Source: CAVXNP01 sp963763305
GTDB lineage: Bacteria; Pseudomonadota; Gammaproteobacteria; Xanthomonadales; Rhodanobacteraceae
Assembly (NCBI GenBank): GCA_963763305.1
Contig: CAVXNP010000001.1
Span: forward strand, 62,001 to 126,000
Reading direction: 5' to 3'
Length of the DNA stretch: 64,000 nucleotides
Part shown: piece by piece, positions 41,344-52,461 of the stretch
Layout of the letters: each line of letters starts with the position of its first letter
How positions within the stretch are numbered: position 1 is the stretch's first letter
Position numbers and translations under genes: made by a program
The notes under the pieces: generated by a model
Databases searched by the model: none
What the model saw: the letters and a program-made list of their open reading frames with translations, nothing else
What the model was told of the DNA's origin: nothing

Positions 41344-42393
41344 TCAGCGGCGCGAGCGCGGCGCGCTACGCGTGGATGACTTGGTGGTGGCCTTGGCCGG
41401 CGTCTTCGCCGCCGCCTTGCGGGGCGCCGTCTTGCTGGCGGCGGTCTTCCTCGCGCCCCCCTTCCTGGCGGTCGCCTTGTTGCCGTCCGTTCGGGTAGCC
41501 CGCGACGTCACGGGGGCGCTCGCCGACGCGGGCCGCGCGGCGACCGGCGGGGTGTCGGCGGCGCGAGCCTTGCGCAGCTCGCGCACTTCGCGCCGCAATT
41601 GCTGCAGCCGCTCGCCCAGACTGGCGACCTCGCTGGCCGTGGGCAGGCCCAGCTCCTGGCACCATGCCTCCATCTGCTGCTTCTGCAGTTTGCGCACGCG
41701 CATCTGGGTGTTGACCTGGGCCCCGTACACCTGGCGGAATTCGTCGGACAGCGCGATCTCCGCGTAGGCCTCTTCGGCACAGTCGATCCACAGATCGTAG
41801 AGCGACTTCAGCGATTCCACCGGCTGGCTGGCCTGGCTGCGCTCGGCCAGCCTTTTCTGCAGCCGATCGGCGCCCTCCAGTTGCGCACGCAGCATCAGTT
41901 GCTGGTAGCGCCCGCTGGCTTCGGCATGATCGAGCATGGCGCGCTGCAGCGCCTGCTGTTGTTCCTGTTGCTCGCGCTTGTAGCCGAAGGCCGGCGACTG
42001 CAAGGTGGCGCGCAGGTCGCCAAACCCCGCCGGTTGCGCCGCCTGCATCCAGCGCTGCCACTGCTCGCCCAGGCCCTGGACCGAGGGACTGCCGATACCC
42101 GCGAACGCCTGCGCGAAGGCCGGCTGCCCGGCACCGAACAGTGCCTGCAACTGCTGTTGCCAGTCAGCCCCCTGCCCCACTCCGTTGCCCACGGCCGACT
42201 GCAGCCATTCCAGGTAGCCGCGAAAGCCGGACAGGCTGCGCTCCAACGTCTCCTCCACGGTGGGCTGCGACGGCGGTGGCGCGAAGAACGAAGGCGTGGC
42301 CGCGGGCGGCTGCAGGCTCCGTGACCAGGCGTCCCAGGCCTGCCGGGCGAACCCCTGGTACTGCTTCATGAAATCGGGGTCATAGGCGCTCAT
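41344..42393 (-). CDS. phaE: Class III PHA synthase subunit PhaE with Lys/Ala-rich tail
   Basis: 349 residues; ATG 42393 (MSAYDPDFMKQYQGFARQAW) follows AAGGA. The body is helical and Gln/Ala-rich, with the PhaE segment ESLKSLYDLWIDCAEEAYAE (about 216-235) and QVYGAQVNTQMRVRKLQK, then a coiled coil EVASLGERLQQLRREVRELR. From about residue 302 it becomes a basic tail of repeated Ala/Lys/Thr (KATARKGGARKTAASKTAP and AKTPAKATTKSSTRSAPRSR). This is like histone H1 or the PhaF/AlgP type and not usual for PhaE of Allochromatium. PhaE activates PhaC and binds the granule; the tail could bind DNA. Cytoplasmic, granule-associated. Confidence 0.92.
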   Translation of the reverse strand: MSAYDPDFMKQYQGFARQAWDAWSRSLQPPAATPSFFAPPPSQPTVEETLERSLSGFRGYLEWLQSAVGNGVGQGADWQQQLQALFGAGQPAFAQAFAGIGSPSVQGLGEQWQRWMQAAQPAGFGDLRATLQSPAFGYKREQQEQQQALQRAMLDHAEASGRYQQLMLRAQLEGADRLQKRLAERSQASQPVESLKSLYDLWIDCAEEAYAEIALSDEFRQVYGAQVNTQMRVRKLQKQQMEAWCQELGLPTASEVASLGERLQQLRREVRELRKARAADTPPVAARPASASAPVTSRATRTDGNKATARKGGARKTAASKTAPRKAAAKTPAKATTKSSTRSAPRSRR

Positions 42394-42505
42394 GCGGGTT
42401 CCTTGCCGGGCAATGCTGCATCGTAGCAAATCCATGTGGCGGTTCATCGATGGCACGCGGCAAGCCGTTGCGCGGGCAAGGTCTTGCTGCGTCGGCCACA
42501 AAGCA

Positions 42506-42533
42506 AGGGGCCCGACATCGCTGCCGGGCCCCT
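42506..42533 (-). terminator. Terminator of pnp
   Basis: AGGGGCCCG/CGGGCCCCT with a 10-base loop, about 27 bp past the pnp stop; followed by TGCTTTG on the minus strand. Strong 9-bp stem, weak T-run. Confidence 0.75.
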
Positions 42534-42559
42534 GCTGATGTTGCTGCCTGATCGAGCGA

Positions 42560-44670
<2,111 letters not shown>

Positions 44671-44728
44671 GGTATTGTCCTGATTGGAATCGAATGACCG
44701 CTTGTTGACTCTCGTGTTCAAGGATAAC

Positions 44729-44757
44729 AAAAAGTGCGGCCACGGATGGCCGCTTTT
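44729..44757 (-). terminator. Terminator between rpsO and pnp
   Basis: On the minus strand AAAAAGCGGCCA, loop TCCG, TGGCCGC-A-CTTTTTG. Corresponds in position to the rpsO terminator of E. coli; read-through would feed pnp. Confidence 0.85.
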
Positions 44758-44815
44758 TGATCTTCGCGTCCGGGGATGAACGCCGGACCGTCGCATTCAA
44801 GAACAAGCGCGTTGA

Positions 44816-45085
44816 TCAGCGGCGCAGGCCGAGGCGCTCGATCAGGGTCTGGTAGCGCGCGAGGTCGCGATCCTTCAGGTAGGCGAGCAGGCTCTTGCGC
44901 TGGTTGACCATCTTCAGCAGGCCGCGACGCGAATGGTGGTCCTGCTTGTGGTCCTTGAAGTGACCGGTGAGATGGTCGATGCGGGCGGACAGCAGGGCAA
45001 CCTGCACTTCCGGCGAACCGGTGTCGTTCGGCACGCGGCCGAAATCAGCAATGATCTTGCTGGTCTGTTCTGCGGTGAGGGACAT
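44816..45085 (-). CDS. rpsO: 30S ribosomal protein S15
   Basis: 89 residues exactly as in E. coli. Binds the central domain of 16S rRNA. MSLTAEQTSKIIADFGRVPN and DTGSPEVQVALLSARIDHLT at the start, the loop DHHSRRGLLKMVNQRKSLLAY that contacts rRNA and the end RYQTLIERLGLRR are all present. ATG 45085 follows GGAAGAG. Preceded by a large hairpin (45116-45163) in its leader. S15 represses its own translation in several bacteria, and this leader structure could serve that, by inference. Confidence 0.98.
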   Translation of the reverse strand: MSLTAEQTSKIIADFGRVPNDTGSPEVQVALLSARIDHLTGHFKDHKQDHHSRRGLLKMVNQRKSLLAYLKDRDLARYQTLIERLGLRR

Positions 45086-45115
45086 GGGTATCTCTTCCTG
45101 AAAACGAATGCGGAT

Positions 45116-45163
45116 GCGGAACTTGCGCAACCTCACCTCGCGATGAGGTTGCGCAAGCTCCGC
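45116..45163 (-). promoter_or_regulatory. Long perfect hairpin in the rpsO leader
   Basis: 20-bp stem with one mismatch: GCGGAACTTGCGCAACCTCA (plus strand 45116-45135), loop of 8 bases, and its complement to 45163. It ends about 30 bases before the rpsO ATG. No T-run follows, so it is not a plain terminator. Candidate S15-binding or RNase III-processing element between truB and rpsO. Confidence 0.7.
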
Positions 45164-45230
45164 CTGGTTAATGGCAGCTTTGGAACAAGCCGCCTATTGT
45201 AGCGACCCGGGGCGCATCACAACAAGACCG

Positions 45231-46221
45231 TCACACGGCCGTGCTGGCGGGCCCCGCCAAGGGAGCCGCGGCGGCATCGGACGGGCCGCCACCGGCAGGT
45301 TGAAACCGCGCACGATGGCGCAGCTTGCCGGCCGCGTCCAGCTCGACCAGGGCCAGCAGTCGCCCGTCGTCGGCGTAGGCAGCGTAACGGCCGGCCGCAT
45401 GGCCGCGCCAGATGGATCTGCCGCCCCTGCGCGACCGCCTGCGACTGGCCTGCGTCCAGTGCCAGCGACGGCAGGTGCGCCAGTCCGGCGGAGACCGGCA
45501 GCAACAGGGACAGCAGGGCCTGCGTCGCCCGCCATGGCGGCCTGCTCCAGTTGCTCCAGCGTGACCATGGCCGGGTTCCGGAACGGGTCCACCCACAGCC
45601 GCCGCAAGGCGGTCAGGTGGGCGCCGCAACCGAGCAGTTCGCCCAGGTCCACCGCCAGGCTGCGGATATACGTGCCCGAGCCGCACTCGACCTCCAACTC
45701 CAGCGTGTCGTCCTGACGCGACAGCAGTTCCAGCCGATGGATGTCGACCTCGCGCGGCGGCACCTCCACCGCGTCGCCGCGACGCGCCTTGAGGTACAGC
45801 CGCTCGCCGTCCTGCTTCAGCGCGAGTACACCGGCGGCACCTGCCAGATACGCCCACGCAGGCGCTGCCAGGGCGGACTCGATCGTCGCGTCGTCCAGCG
45901 GCACCCAGCGGCCGCCGCTGCAGTACCTCGCCCTCCAGCGTCAGCGGTGCGGTGGTCACGCCCAGCCGCACCTGGCCACGGTAGGCCTTGCGCGAACCCA
46001 GCAACAGCCCGGCCAGCTTGGTGCCCTCGCCAAAGCACAACGGCAACAAGCCCGTGGCCAATGGATCCAGTGCACCGGTATGCCCGCCCTTGGCCGCGCG
46101 AAAACAGCTCGCGCGCCGACTGCAGCGCCTGGTTGGAGCTCAGACCCAGCGGCTTGTCCAGCAACAGCAGTCCGTGCAGGTCACGCCAGGGAGCGCGGAG
46201 TCTTTCGGCGATCTGGCTCAT
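45231..46221 (-). CDS. truB: tRNA pseudouridine-55 synthase TruB (four frameshifts)
   Basis: 328 residues after removing extra bases near 46103, 45920, 45515 and 45402; the corrected length is divisible by three. Makes pseudouridine 55 of tRNA. HGLLLLDKPLGLSSNQALQ, the catalytic Asp in GHTGALDPLATGLLPLCFGE, YRGQVRLGVTT, and VECGSGTYIRSLAVDLGELL are all present. The C-terminal PUA-like end is DGRLLALVELDAAGKL followed by a Gly/Ala tail. ATG 46221 overlaps the rbfA stop. The exact C-terminus (45231) depends on the last two corrections. Confidence 0.93.
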
Positions 46222-46614
46222 GCGCTGGCTCGACGCCTCATTCGGCGTCGTCGTCCGCCGCTTGGTGCGGCAGACTGTTCGCGCAGCAATTGCTTCGATG
46301 CGCTCGCCCTTGTCGACCGAATCGTCGTACTTGAAGCGCAGCTCCGGCACCCGTCGCATGCGCATGCCGCGCGACAGCTCGCGGCGGAATTCCACCGCCA
46401 GCTCTTTGAGCGCCTTCATCGCCTCGGGCGCCTTTTCCGGCTGCAGGGCGGTTACCCACACCGTGGCCCAGTCCAGGTCACTTGGTGACCTCGACATCGG
46501 AGACGCTGACCGAAGGCAGCGCATGGTCGCGCACGGCCCGTGCACCAGCAGGCCGATCTCGCGGCGCAGCTCGGCGCCGACCCGGTCGGTACGTTTGAAA
46601 TCGCGTGAGGGCAT
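46218..46614 (-). CDS. rbfA: Ribosome-binding factor A (three compensating indels)
   Basis: 131 residues after one missing base near 46537 and extra bases near 46482 and 46278 are corrected; the corrected length is divisible by three. Cold-shock 30S maturation factor. KH-like core: SRDFKRTDRVGAELRREIGL, VSVSDVEVTKDLDWATVWVT, FRRELSRGMRMRRVPELRFK. The tail after ERIEALLREQ is unusually basic (GGRRRRMRRRASA). The stop TGA lies within the truB ATG (ATGA overlap). Separated from infB by a palindromic repeat. Confidence 0.9.
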
Positions 46615-46637
46615 GGGGGTACTCCGAAGACCAAAGT

Positions 46638-46752
46638 CCTTCTCCCCTCGGGAGAAGGTGCCCCGACAGGGGCGGATGAGGGTTCACGGCGCTGCGTGAA
46701 CTCCATACAAGGCCGGAACCCTCACCCCGACCCCTCTCCCGCAGGGAGAGGG
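46638..46752. repeat. MITE-like palindromic element between infB and rbfA
   Basis: Hairpin CCTTCTCCC/GGGAGAAGG (46638-46658) opens, hairpin CCCTCTCCC/GGGAGAGGG (46731-46752) closes; inside are inverted arms GAGGGTTC/GAACCCTC (46678-46685, 46716-46723) and a central TTCACGGCGCTGCGTGAA. The mirrored layout of about 115 bp is that of a small non-autonomous mobile or REP-type repeat; no coding capacity. Confidence 0.8.
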
Positions 46753-46762
46753 GCTTCACTCA

Positions 46763-49511
46763 TTAAAGCGTCCGCGCCACTTCGATGCGCTCGAAGCACT
46801 CGATCTGGTCGCCGGCCTTGACGTCGTTGTACTGCTTCACGCCGATGCCGCATTCCATGCCGTTGCGAACCTCGTCGACCAGTTCCTTGAAGCGACGCAG
46901 CGATTCCAGCTCGCCTTCGAACACCACGGTGTTGTCGCGCAACACGCGGATCGGCTTGGAGCGCTTGACCGTGCCCTCGGTGACCATGCAGCCGGCCACG
47001 GCGCCGAACTTGGAGCTGCGGAACACCTCGCGCACTTCGGCCAGGCCGATGATCTCCTCGCGGATTTCCATGCCCAGCAGACCGGAAGCGGCCTGCTTCA
47101 CCTGGTCGATCACGTCATAGATGATCGAGAAGTAACGCACGTCCAGACCGGAGGTATCGATCACCTTGCGGGCCGAGGCATCGGCGCGCACGTTGAAGCC
47201 GATGATCAGCGCCTTGGACGCCGCCGCCAGGGTGGCGTCCGACTCGTTGATGCCGCCGACACCAGAGGCGATCACGTTGACCTTGACGTTCTCGTTGCCG
47301 ATCTGGCTGAGCGACTCGCGCAGCGCCTGCACCGAACCCTGCACGTCGGCCTTGACCAGGATGTTCAGCTGCTGCACGTCGCCCTGACCCATCTGCGCGA
47401 TGATGTCCTCCAGGCGGTTGGCCTTGCTGACCATGCGGGTGTCGCGACGCTTCTGCGCACGCTCCGCGGCCACCTCGCGGGCCAGCCGCTCGTCGGCCAC
47501 CACCACGAAGTCGTCGCCGGACTCGGGCACGCCGGACAAGACCCAGCACCTGCACCGGAATCGACGGGCCGGCTTGCTGCACGGTCTTGCCGGTCTCGTC
47601 CACCAGCGCACGCATGCGGCCGTACTCGACGCCGCAGACCACGAAGTCGCCGCGCTTGAGCGTACCCTGCTGCACCAGCACGGTGGCCACCGGGCCGCGA
47701 CCGCGATCCAGGCTGGATTCGATCACCACGCCCGAAGCCGGGCCGTCCTCGACCGCGGTCAGTTCCATCACCTCGGACTGCACCGAGATCGCGTCCAGCA
47801 GCTCGTCGATGCCCATGCCGGTCTTGGCCGACACCGGCATGAACATGGTGTCGCCGCCCCAGTCTTCAGGGACCACTTCCAGGTTCACCAGGCCCTGCTT
47901 GACGTTGTCCGGGTTGGCGTCGTCCTTGTCCATCTTGTTGACCGCGACGATGATCGGCACCTTGGCGGCGCGGGCATGCTGCACGGCCTCCTTGGTCTGC
48001 GGCATCACGCCGTCGTCGGCCGCCACCACCAGCACCACGATGTCGGTGGACTGGGCGCCACGGGCACGCATCGAGGTGAACGCGGCATGGCCGGGGGTAT
48101 CCAGGAACGTGATGACGCCCTTGGGCGTTTCCACGTGGTACGCGCCGATGTGCTGGGTAATGCCGCCAGCCTCGCCCGACGCCACCTTGGTGCGACGGAT
48201 GTAGTCCAGCAGCGAGGTCTTGCCGTGGTCGACGTGACCCATGATGGTCACCACCGGCGGGCGCGACACCTTCTCGCCCTCGAGCTCCGCGTTCTGGGTG
48301 TGTGCCGCCAGTGCGGCCTCGGCATTGTCTTCGGCGGCGGCGATCGGGGTATGCCCGAGCTCTTCGACCACCAGTACCGCGGTGTCGTGGTCGATGGTCT
48401 GGTTGATGGTCGCCATGACGCCCATCTTGAACAGCGCCTTGACCACCTCCGAACCCTTCACCGCCATCTTCTGGGCCAGGTCGGCGACGGTGTTGGCATC
48501 GCCGACCATCACCTCGCGCACCACCGGCGCGGTAGGCCGGGAGAAGCCGTGCGGGCCGGACGTGGCGGCGCTGCCGCGGGCCGCCTCGCGACCGCCGCGA
48601 CCGGGCTTGCCGCGCTTGGAACGACGCGCGCGGTCGGCCTCGGACAGGTGCAGTTCGCCACCGGCAAAGCGCTTGCCACCCGGACCCTCGTCACGATCGC
48701 GACCGTGACGGGACTTCGAACCGCGCGCGTCGGCCGCCGCGGCGGGCGCGGCAACAGGCGGCTTTACCGGGGCGGGAGCGACCGGGGCCGGCGCGGCGAC
48801 CTTCTTCTCGCGGCGGCGCGGCTCGTGGATGCGCGGCACGATCATGCCGAATGCGCTGTGGTCGGTGCTGCCGGACGAGGTGGTCGTATCGGCCGGCGTA
48901 TCCGACGCGGTGTCTTCAGGGGCGGCTGCCTGTGGCTCGACCGCCTCGGCCGCCTGCGGCTCCTCAGCGGGTGCTTCCTCGGCTGCCTGCTCGGCGGCCT
49001 TGCGGTCCTCCTCGGCCTGGAGCTCCGCCTCGGCGCGCAGGCGTGCCTCTTCCTCCTGCCTGCGCTGGGCCTCGATCCGCTCGCTCTCTTCCTGCTCGCG
49101 CTGCTGCTGCGACTCGGCCAGCTTGCGCGCGGCCTCCTCGCGCTCGGGCTCGGCGCTGGCTTCTTCGGCGATCACGCTGCGCTTGACGTAGGTGCGCTTG
49201 GCGCGCACCTCCACGTTCACCGTCTTGGCGCTGCTGGCCGCACCGCGGCCACCCGGGGTAGCGACCTTGAGCTCGCTGACCTTGCGTCGCCGCAGAGTGA
49301 TCTGGCGCGGCGTGCTGTCGTCCGCCTCGGCCGCGGCATCGTCGCGGCCGTGCGTGCGGCGCAGGAATCCAAGCAGCTTCACCTTTTCGGTGCTGCTGAT
49401 GACCTGCTCCGCATCGGAGAATTCCATACCTGCTTCGCCAAGCTGACCGAGCAGCCGTTCCACCGGCATCCCGAGCACCTGGGCCAATTGTTTGATCGTG
49501 ACATCCGACAT
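46763..49511 (-). CDS. infB: Translation initiation factor IF-2 (one frameshift)
   Basis: 915 residues after an extra base near 47540 is removed. N-terminal IF2N domain (VTIKQLAQVLGMPVERLLGQ), a long charged Ala/Glu/Arg linker (about 90-280), a second IF2N (REVMVGDANTVADLAQKMAV), then the G domain with GHVDHGKTSLLD (G1), DTPGHAAF (G3) and NKMDKDD (G4), followed by beta-barrel domains II-IV with GTVKRSKPIRVLRDNTVVF. Places initiator tRNA on the 30S subunit with GTP. Translated behind nusA. The initiator tRNA gene itself lies upstream in the same cluster. Confidence 0.97.
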
Positions 49512-49583
49512 CGTGTTCTTTCTCCGCCGTTCCCGCGCTTATCGCCATGCGGCCAAGCCAGCACAGCCACCCCCATCCATGGT

Positions 49584-49604
49584 GGAAGACCCCGAGGGTC
49601 TTCC
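49584..49604 (-). promoter_or_regulatory. Hairpin between nusA and infB
   Basis: Perfect 9-bp stem GGAAGACCC/GGGTCTTCC with a 3-base loop, in the 128-bp nusA-infB gap. No T-run; may be a processing or pausing site. Confidence 0.45.
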
Positions 49605-49639
49605 CCGGCGCGCCCGTCCGAGGGCGCGGCCGCTCGCAG

Positions 49640-51145
49640 TTAGCCGCCGCTCTCCAGTCGCGCGATCATCGGCGCCCGTGCAGCCATGATCAGCGCCGCG
49701 GCGCGCTCTTCGTCCATCCCCTCGATATCGATCAGGTCGTCCACCGCCAGGTCAGCCAGGTCGTCAACGGTACCCACCCCGCGTGCAGCCAGTGCATAGG
49801 CGGTGGTGTCGTCCATCCCTTCGAGTGCCAGCATCTCTTCGGACGGCTGATGCTCGTCGATGCCCTCTTCCACGGCCAGTGCCTCGGTCAGCAGCGCGTC
49901 GCGAGCGCGGGCGCGGAGCTCCTCGACGATGTCCTCGTCGAAACCTTCCACCGCCAGCAGTTCGGCGCTTGGCACGTAGGCGATTTCCTCGACGCTGGAG
50001 AAACCTTCCTGCACCAGGATGTTGGCGATTTCCTGATCCACTTCCAGCTTGTCCATGAACAGTTGCAGCGCCGCTTCCTGCTCGGCCTCGCTCTTGGCGG
50101 TGACCTGGTCCTGGGTCATCACGTTGAGCTGCCAGCCGGTGAGCTTGCTGGCCAGGCGCACGTTCTGGCCACCGCGGCCGATGGCCTGGGACAGCTTGTC
50201 CTCGGCCACGGCGATGTCCATCGAGTGCTTTTCCTCGTCCATGATGATCGACTGCACCTCGGCCGGCGCCATCGCGTTGATCACGAACTGGGCCTGGTTC
50301 TCGTGCCACAGGATGATGTCCACGCGCTCACCGTTGAGCTCGTTGGACACCGCCTGCACCCGCGAGCCGCGCATGCCGATGCAGGCGCCGATCGGATCGG
50401 TGCGGCTGTCGTGCGCCAGCACCGCGATCTTGGCGCGGTCGCCCGGATCGCGCGCGCAGCCCTTGATCTCGACCAGGCCCTGGCCGACTTCCGGCACCTC
50501 GAGCTTGAACAGCTCGATCATGAATTCTGGAGCGGCACGCGAAACGAACAGCTGCGGGCCACGGACTTCGGAGCGCACCTCGTAGAGATAGCCGCGAACG
50601 CGGTCGCCGACGCGGGCCGACTCGCGCGGAATGGTCTTGTCGCGCGGGATGAATGCCTCGGCGTTGCTGCCCAGGTCCAGGTACACGTTGCCGCGCTCGA
50701 CCCGCTTGACGATGCCGGTGACCAGTTCGCCGACGCGCTCCTGGAACGCATCGACCACCTGCTGGCGCTCCGCTTCGCGCACGCGCTGCACGATCACCTG
50801 CTTGGCCGCCTGGGCCGCGATGCGGCCGAACTCGGCGTTCTCGACCTGGGTCTCGATGTATTCACCCACCTGGGCGTCGTCACGCTCGTCCAGGGCGTCC
50901 ATCAGACGCACCTGGTGATACGGCGACTCCATCTCGCCGTCGTCGGCGATGATTTCCCAGCGGCGGAACGTCTCGTACTCGCCACTCTGGCGATCGATCG
51001 ATACGCGGACGTCCGGATCCTCCTCCGGATAGCGCTTCTTGGCCGCCGACGCGAGCGCCGCTTCCATCGCCTCGAAAATCACTTCGCGCGGAACGCCCTT
51101 TTCATTGGCAACCGCATCGACCACCAGCAAAAGTTCTTTGCTCAT
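49640..51145 (-). CDS. nusA: Transcription termination/antitermination factor NusA
   Basis: 501 residues (495 in E. coli). The N-terminal RNA-polymerase-binding domain (ELLLVVDAVANEKGVPREVI), S1 domain (VTGIVKRVERGNVYLDLG), KH1 (IGACIGMRGSRVQAVSNELN) and KH2 (KLSQAIGRGGQNVRLASKLT), then two acidic AR repeats with ILVQEGFSSVEEIAYVP and LALEGMDDTTAYALAARGV. ATG 51145 follows CGGAG; the long open frame upstream is rimP antisense reading and not coding. No frameshift. Second protein gene of the cluster. Confidence 0.97.
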   Translation of the reverse strand: MSKELLLVVDAVANEKGVPREVIFEAMEAALASAAKKRYPEEDPDVRVSIDRQSGEYETFRRWEIIADDGEMESPYHQVRLMDALDERDDAQVGEYIETQVENAEFGRIAAQAAKQVIVQRVREAERQQVVDAFQERVGELVTGIVKRVERGNVYLDLGSNAEAFIPRDKTIPRESARVGDRVRGYLYEVRSEVRGPQLFVSRAAPEFMIELFKLEVPEVGQGLVEIKGCARDPGDRAKIAVLAHDSRTDPIGACIGMRGSRVQAVSNELNGERVDIILWHENQAQFVINAMAPAEVQSIIMDEEKHSMDIAVAEDKLSQAIGRGGQNVRLASKLTGWQLNVMTQDQVTAKSEAEQEAALQLFMDKLEVDQEIANILVQEGFSSVEEIAYVPSAELLAVEGFDEDIVEELRARARDALLTEALAVEEGIDEHQPSEEMLALEGMDDTTAYALAARGVGTVDDLADLAVDDLIDIEGMDEERAAALIMAARAPMIARLESGG

Positions 51146-51186
51146 TGCAGCAACTCCGTTTGCGCCCGCTGAGGACGCCGATCGCT

Positions 51187-51720
51187 CTAGTTTGATGACT
51201 TGGTGGCCTTGTTGGCCGGCTTGTTTCCGCCACGCTTGGGCTGCGGCACGTAGCCGAGCGCTTCCCAGTCGGGCACCACGCGCGCGGTTTCCACCGCGTC
51301 GTGATCGAACTCGAAGGTCTTGCCTTCCGCGGTCAGCGTCAGATGCTCGCCTTCCACCGAGACCACCCGCGCCTTGAACCTGCGCCGGCCCTCGATCGGC
51401 GCCTTCAGCAGGATCTTCACCTCCTGGCCGACCACCTTGGCGAACTGCGCCGCGGTGAACAGCGGCCGATCGATGCCCGGCGAGGAGACTTCCAGCACGT
51501 ACTGCCCGGGAATCGGATCCTCCACGTCCAGCATCGCCGACAGCTCGCGGCTGGCCGCCTCGCAATCGTCGATCGACACCTCGCGGCTGCCGTCGGGAAT
51601 GTCCAGGTAGACGCGCAGGGTGCTCTGCCCCATCGAGGGGTTGAACTCCACACCCAGGCATTCCAGCTGAAGATCAGCCAGAACCTCGGTGAAGCGTTGT
51701 GCCAATGCCTGCGTATCCAT
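51187..51720 (-). CDS. rimP: Ribosome maturation factor RimP
   Basis: 177 residues. Needed for 30S maturation. Motifs: LECLGVEF at the start of the alpha/beta domain, REVSIDDCEAASRELSAMLD, VLEVSSPGIDRPLFTAAQF (the family signature) and an Sm-like C-terminal domain with EGKTFEFDHDAVETARVVPD. The tail is Lys/Asn-rich. ATG 51720 is used. First protein gene of the nusA cluster; three terminator-like hairpins lie between it and the initiator tRNA gene. Confidence 0.95.
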   Translation of the reverse strand: MDTQALAQRFTEVLADLQLECLGVEFNPSMGQSTLRVYLDIPDGSREVSIDDCEAASRELSAMLDVEDPIPGQYVLEVSSPGIDRPLFTAAQFAKVVGQEVKILLKAPIEGRRRFKARVVSVEGEHLTLTAEGKTFEFDHDAVETARVVPDWEALGYVPQPKRGGNKPANKATKSSN

Positions 51721-51766
51721 GATTCGTCTGTATGGGTCCGTCTGTATGTTTTGCCAGCGCCGGAAA

Positions 51767-51794
51767 CAAAAAATGGGCTCGAAAGCGGCCCATT
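51767..51794 (-). terminator. Terminator-like hairpin upstream of rimP
   Basis: AATGGGC/GCCCATT stem, then TTTTTTG on the minus strand, 46 bp before the rimP start. Could be an attenuator of the rimP-nusA operon. Confidence 0.75.
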
Positions 51795-51898
51795 CCCTTA
51801 CCACGTCGATGTCCCGACTCGCCCGCGATCGCTTCCGGCAACGGCGCCGCCGCGGCCTCGTGGCCACGGGCTGCCCATGCGGCGCATCCTAGCGCCCA

Positions 51899-51924
51899 AC
51901 AAAAAAGCCTCACGAGGAGGCTTT
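51899..51924 (-). terminator. Second terminator-like hairpin upstream of rimP
   Basis: AAAGCCTC, loop CTCGT, GAGGCTTT then TTTGTT on the minus strand. Clear intrinsic form. Confidence 0.85.
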
Positions 51925-52232
51925 CTTGTCCAAGAAAGATCCGGTAGCGGGGGCGCGTTCGGTCTCTGCCTGCAGAGCTCCGGCGCGTTCCTCTTCCCCG
52001 CCTACGATCCGTGCATGATACGCATCACCCTGCTGTTGCGCAAGGTCGGCAGAGGCCTGACCCAAGCACCGGAAGGCTTTCGCAACCGTTGGTCGACGCC
52101 CCGACCGGATCGTGAAATGCGGCCGGACCATACACTTCACAGACATGATCGCTTGCGGTCCGGCAGCCAGCAGCACCGTGCCGGCCGACCGACCCGGGCC
52201 GGCCACCCTCCATCCCGCACACCGCACATACG
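51925..52232. other. Gene-free stretch of about 308 bp between initiator tRNA and rimP
   Basis: An open frame of about 105 codons on the minus strand exists but shows no family likeness, ribosome site or typical composition, so I do not call it. A 12-base copy of the tRNA 3' end (GGTAGCGGGGGC, 51943-51954) is the only notable element. It may contain the promoter of rimP-nusA; I saw no convincing boxes. Confidence 0.5.
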
Positions 52233-52264
52233 AAAACGGCGCGCTTCATTGAAGAGCGCGCCGT
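52233..52264 (-). terminator. Terminator of the initiator tRNA gene
   Basis: ACGGCGCGCT, loop CTTCAATGA, AGCGCGCCGT, then TTTTCG on the minus strand, 22 bp past the tRNA CCA end. Confidence 0.9.
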
Positions 52265-52285
52265 CGTCGTCATGTCAGGCAAACA

Positions 52286-52362
52286 TGGTAGCGGGGGCAG
52301 GATTCGAACCTGCGACCTTCGGGTTATGAGCCCGACGAGCTGCCAGACTGCTCCACCCCGCA
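52286..52362 (-). tRNA. metY: Initiator tRNA-fMet (CAT)
   Basis: 77 nt including an encoded CCA end (52286-52288). Anticodon loop CTCATAA in a stem with three stacked G-C pairs (GGG/CCC next to the loop), the hallmark of initiators. Positions 1 and 72 are T and T, so unpaired, the second initiator hallmark. T-arm GCAGG-TTCGAAT-CCTGC. It stands directly upstream of rimP-nusA-infB, the metY arrangement of gammaproteobacteria, and 99 bp behind nuoN. Confidence 0.96.
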
Positions 52363-52461
52363 TCAGAGTCCGAATAGTTTAGCGATGTGTGCTGGTTACC
52401 GCAACCCTTTTAAGTAGATTGGAAGTCGATTCATGCATCAATTCGATCTTCCCGCGAACGA

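Noticed and set aside
51146..51661. 172-residue N-terminal extension of NusA
   Set aside because: It overlaps rimP on the same strand in another frame; the NusA family start and ribosome site are at 51145.
51910..52227. 105-codon minus-strand frame between the tRNA and rimP
   Set aside because: No ribosome site, no recognisable family and it overlaps a terminator; treated as non-coding.
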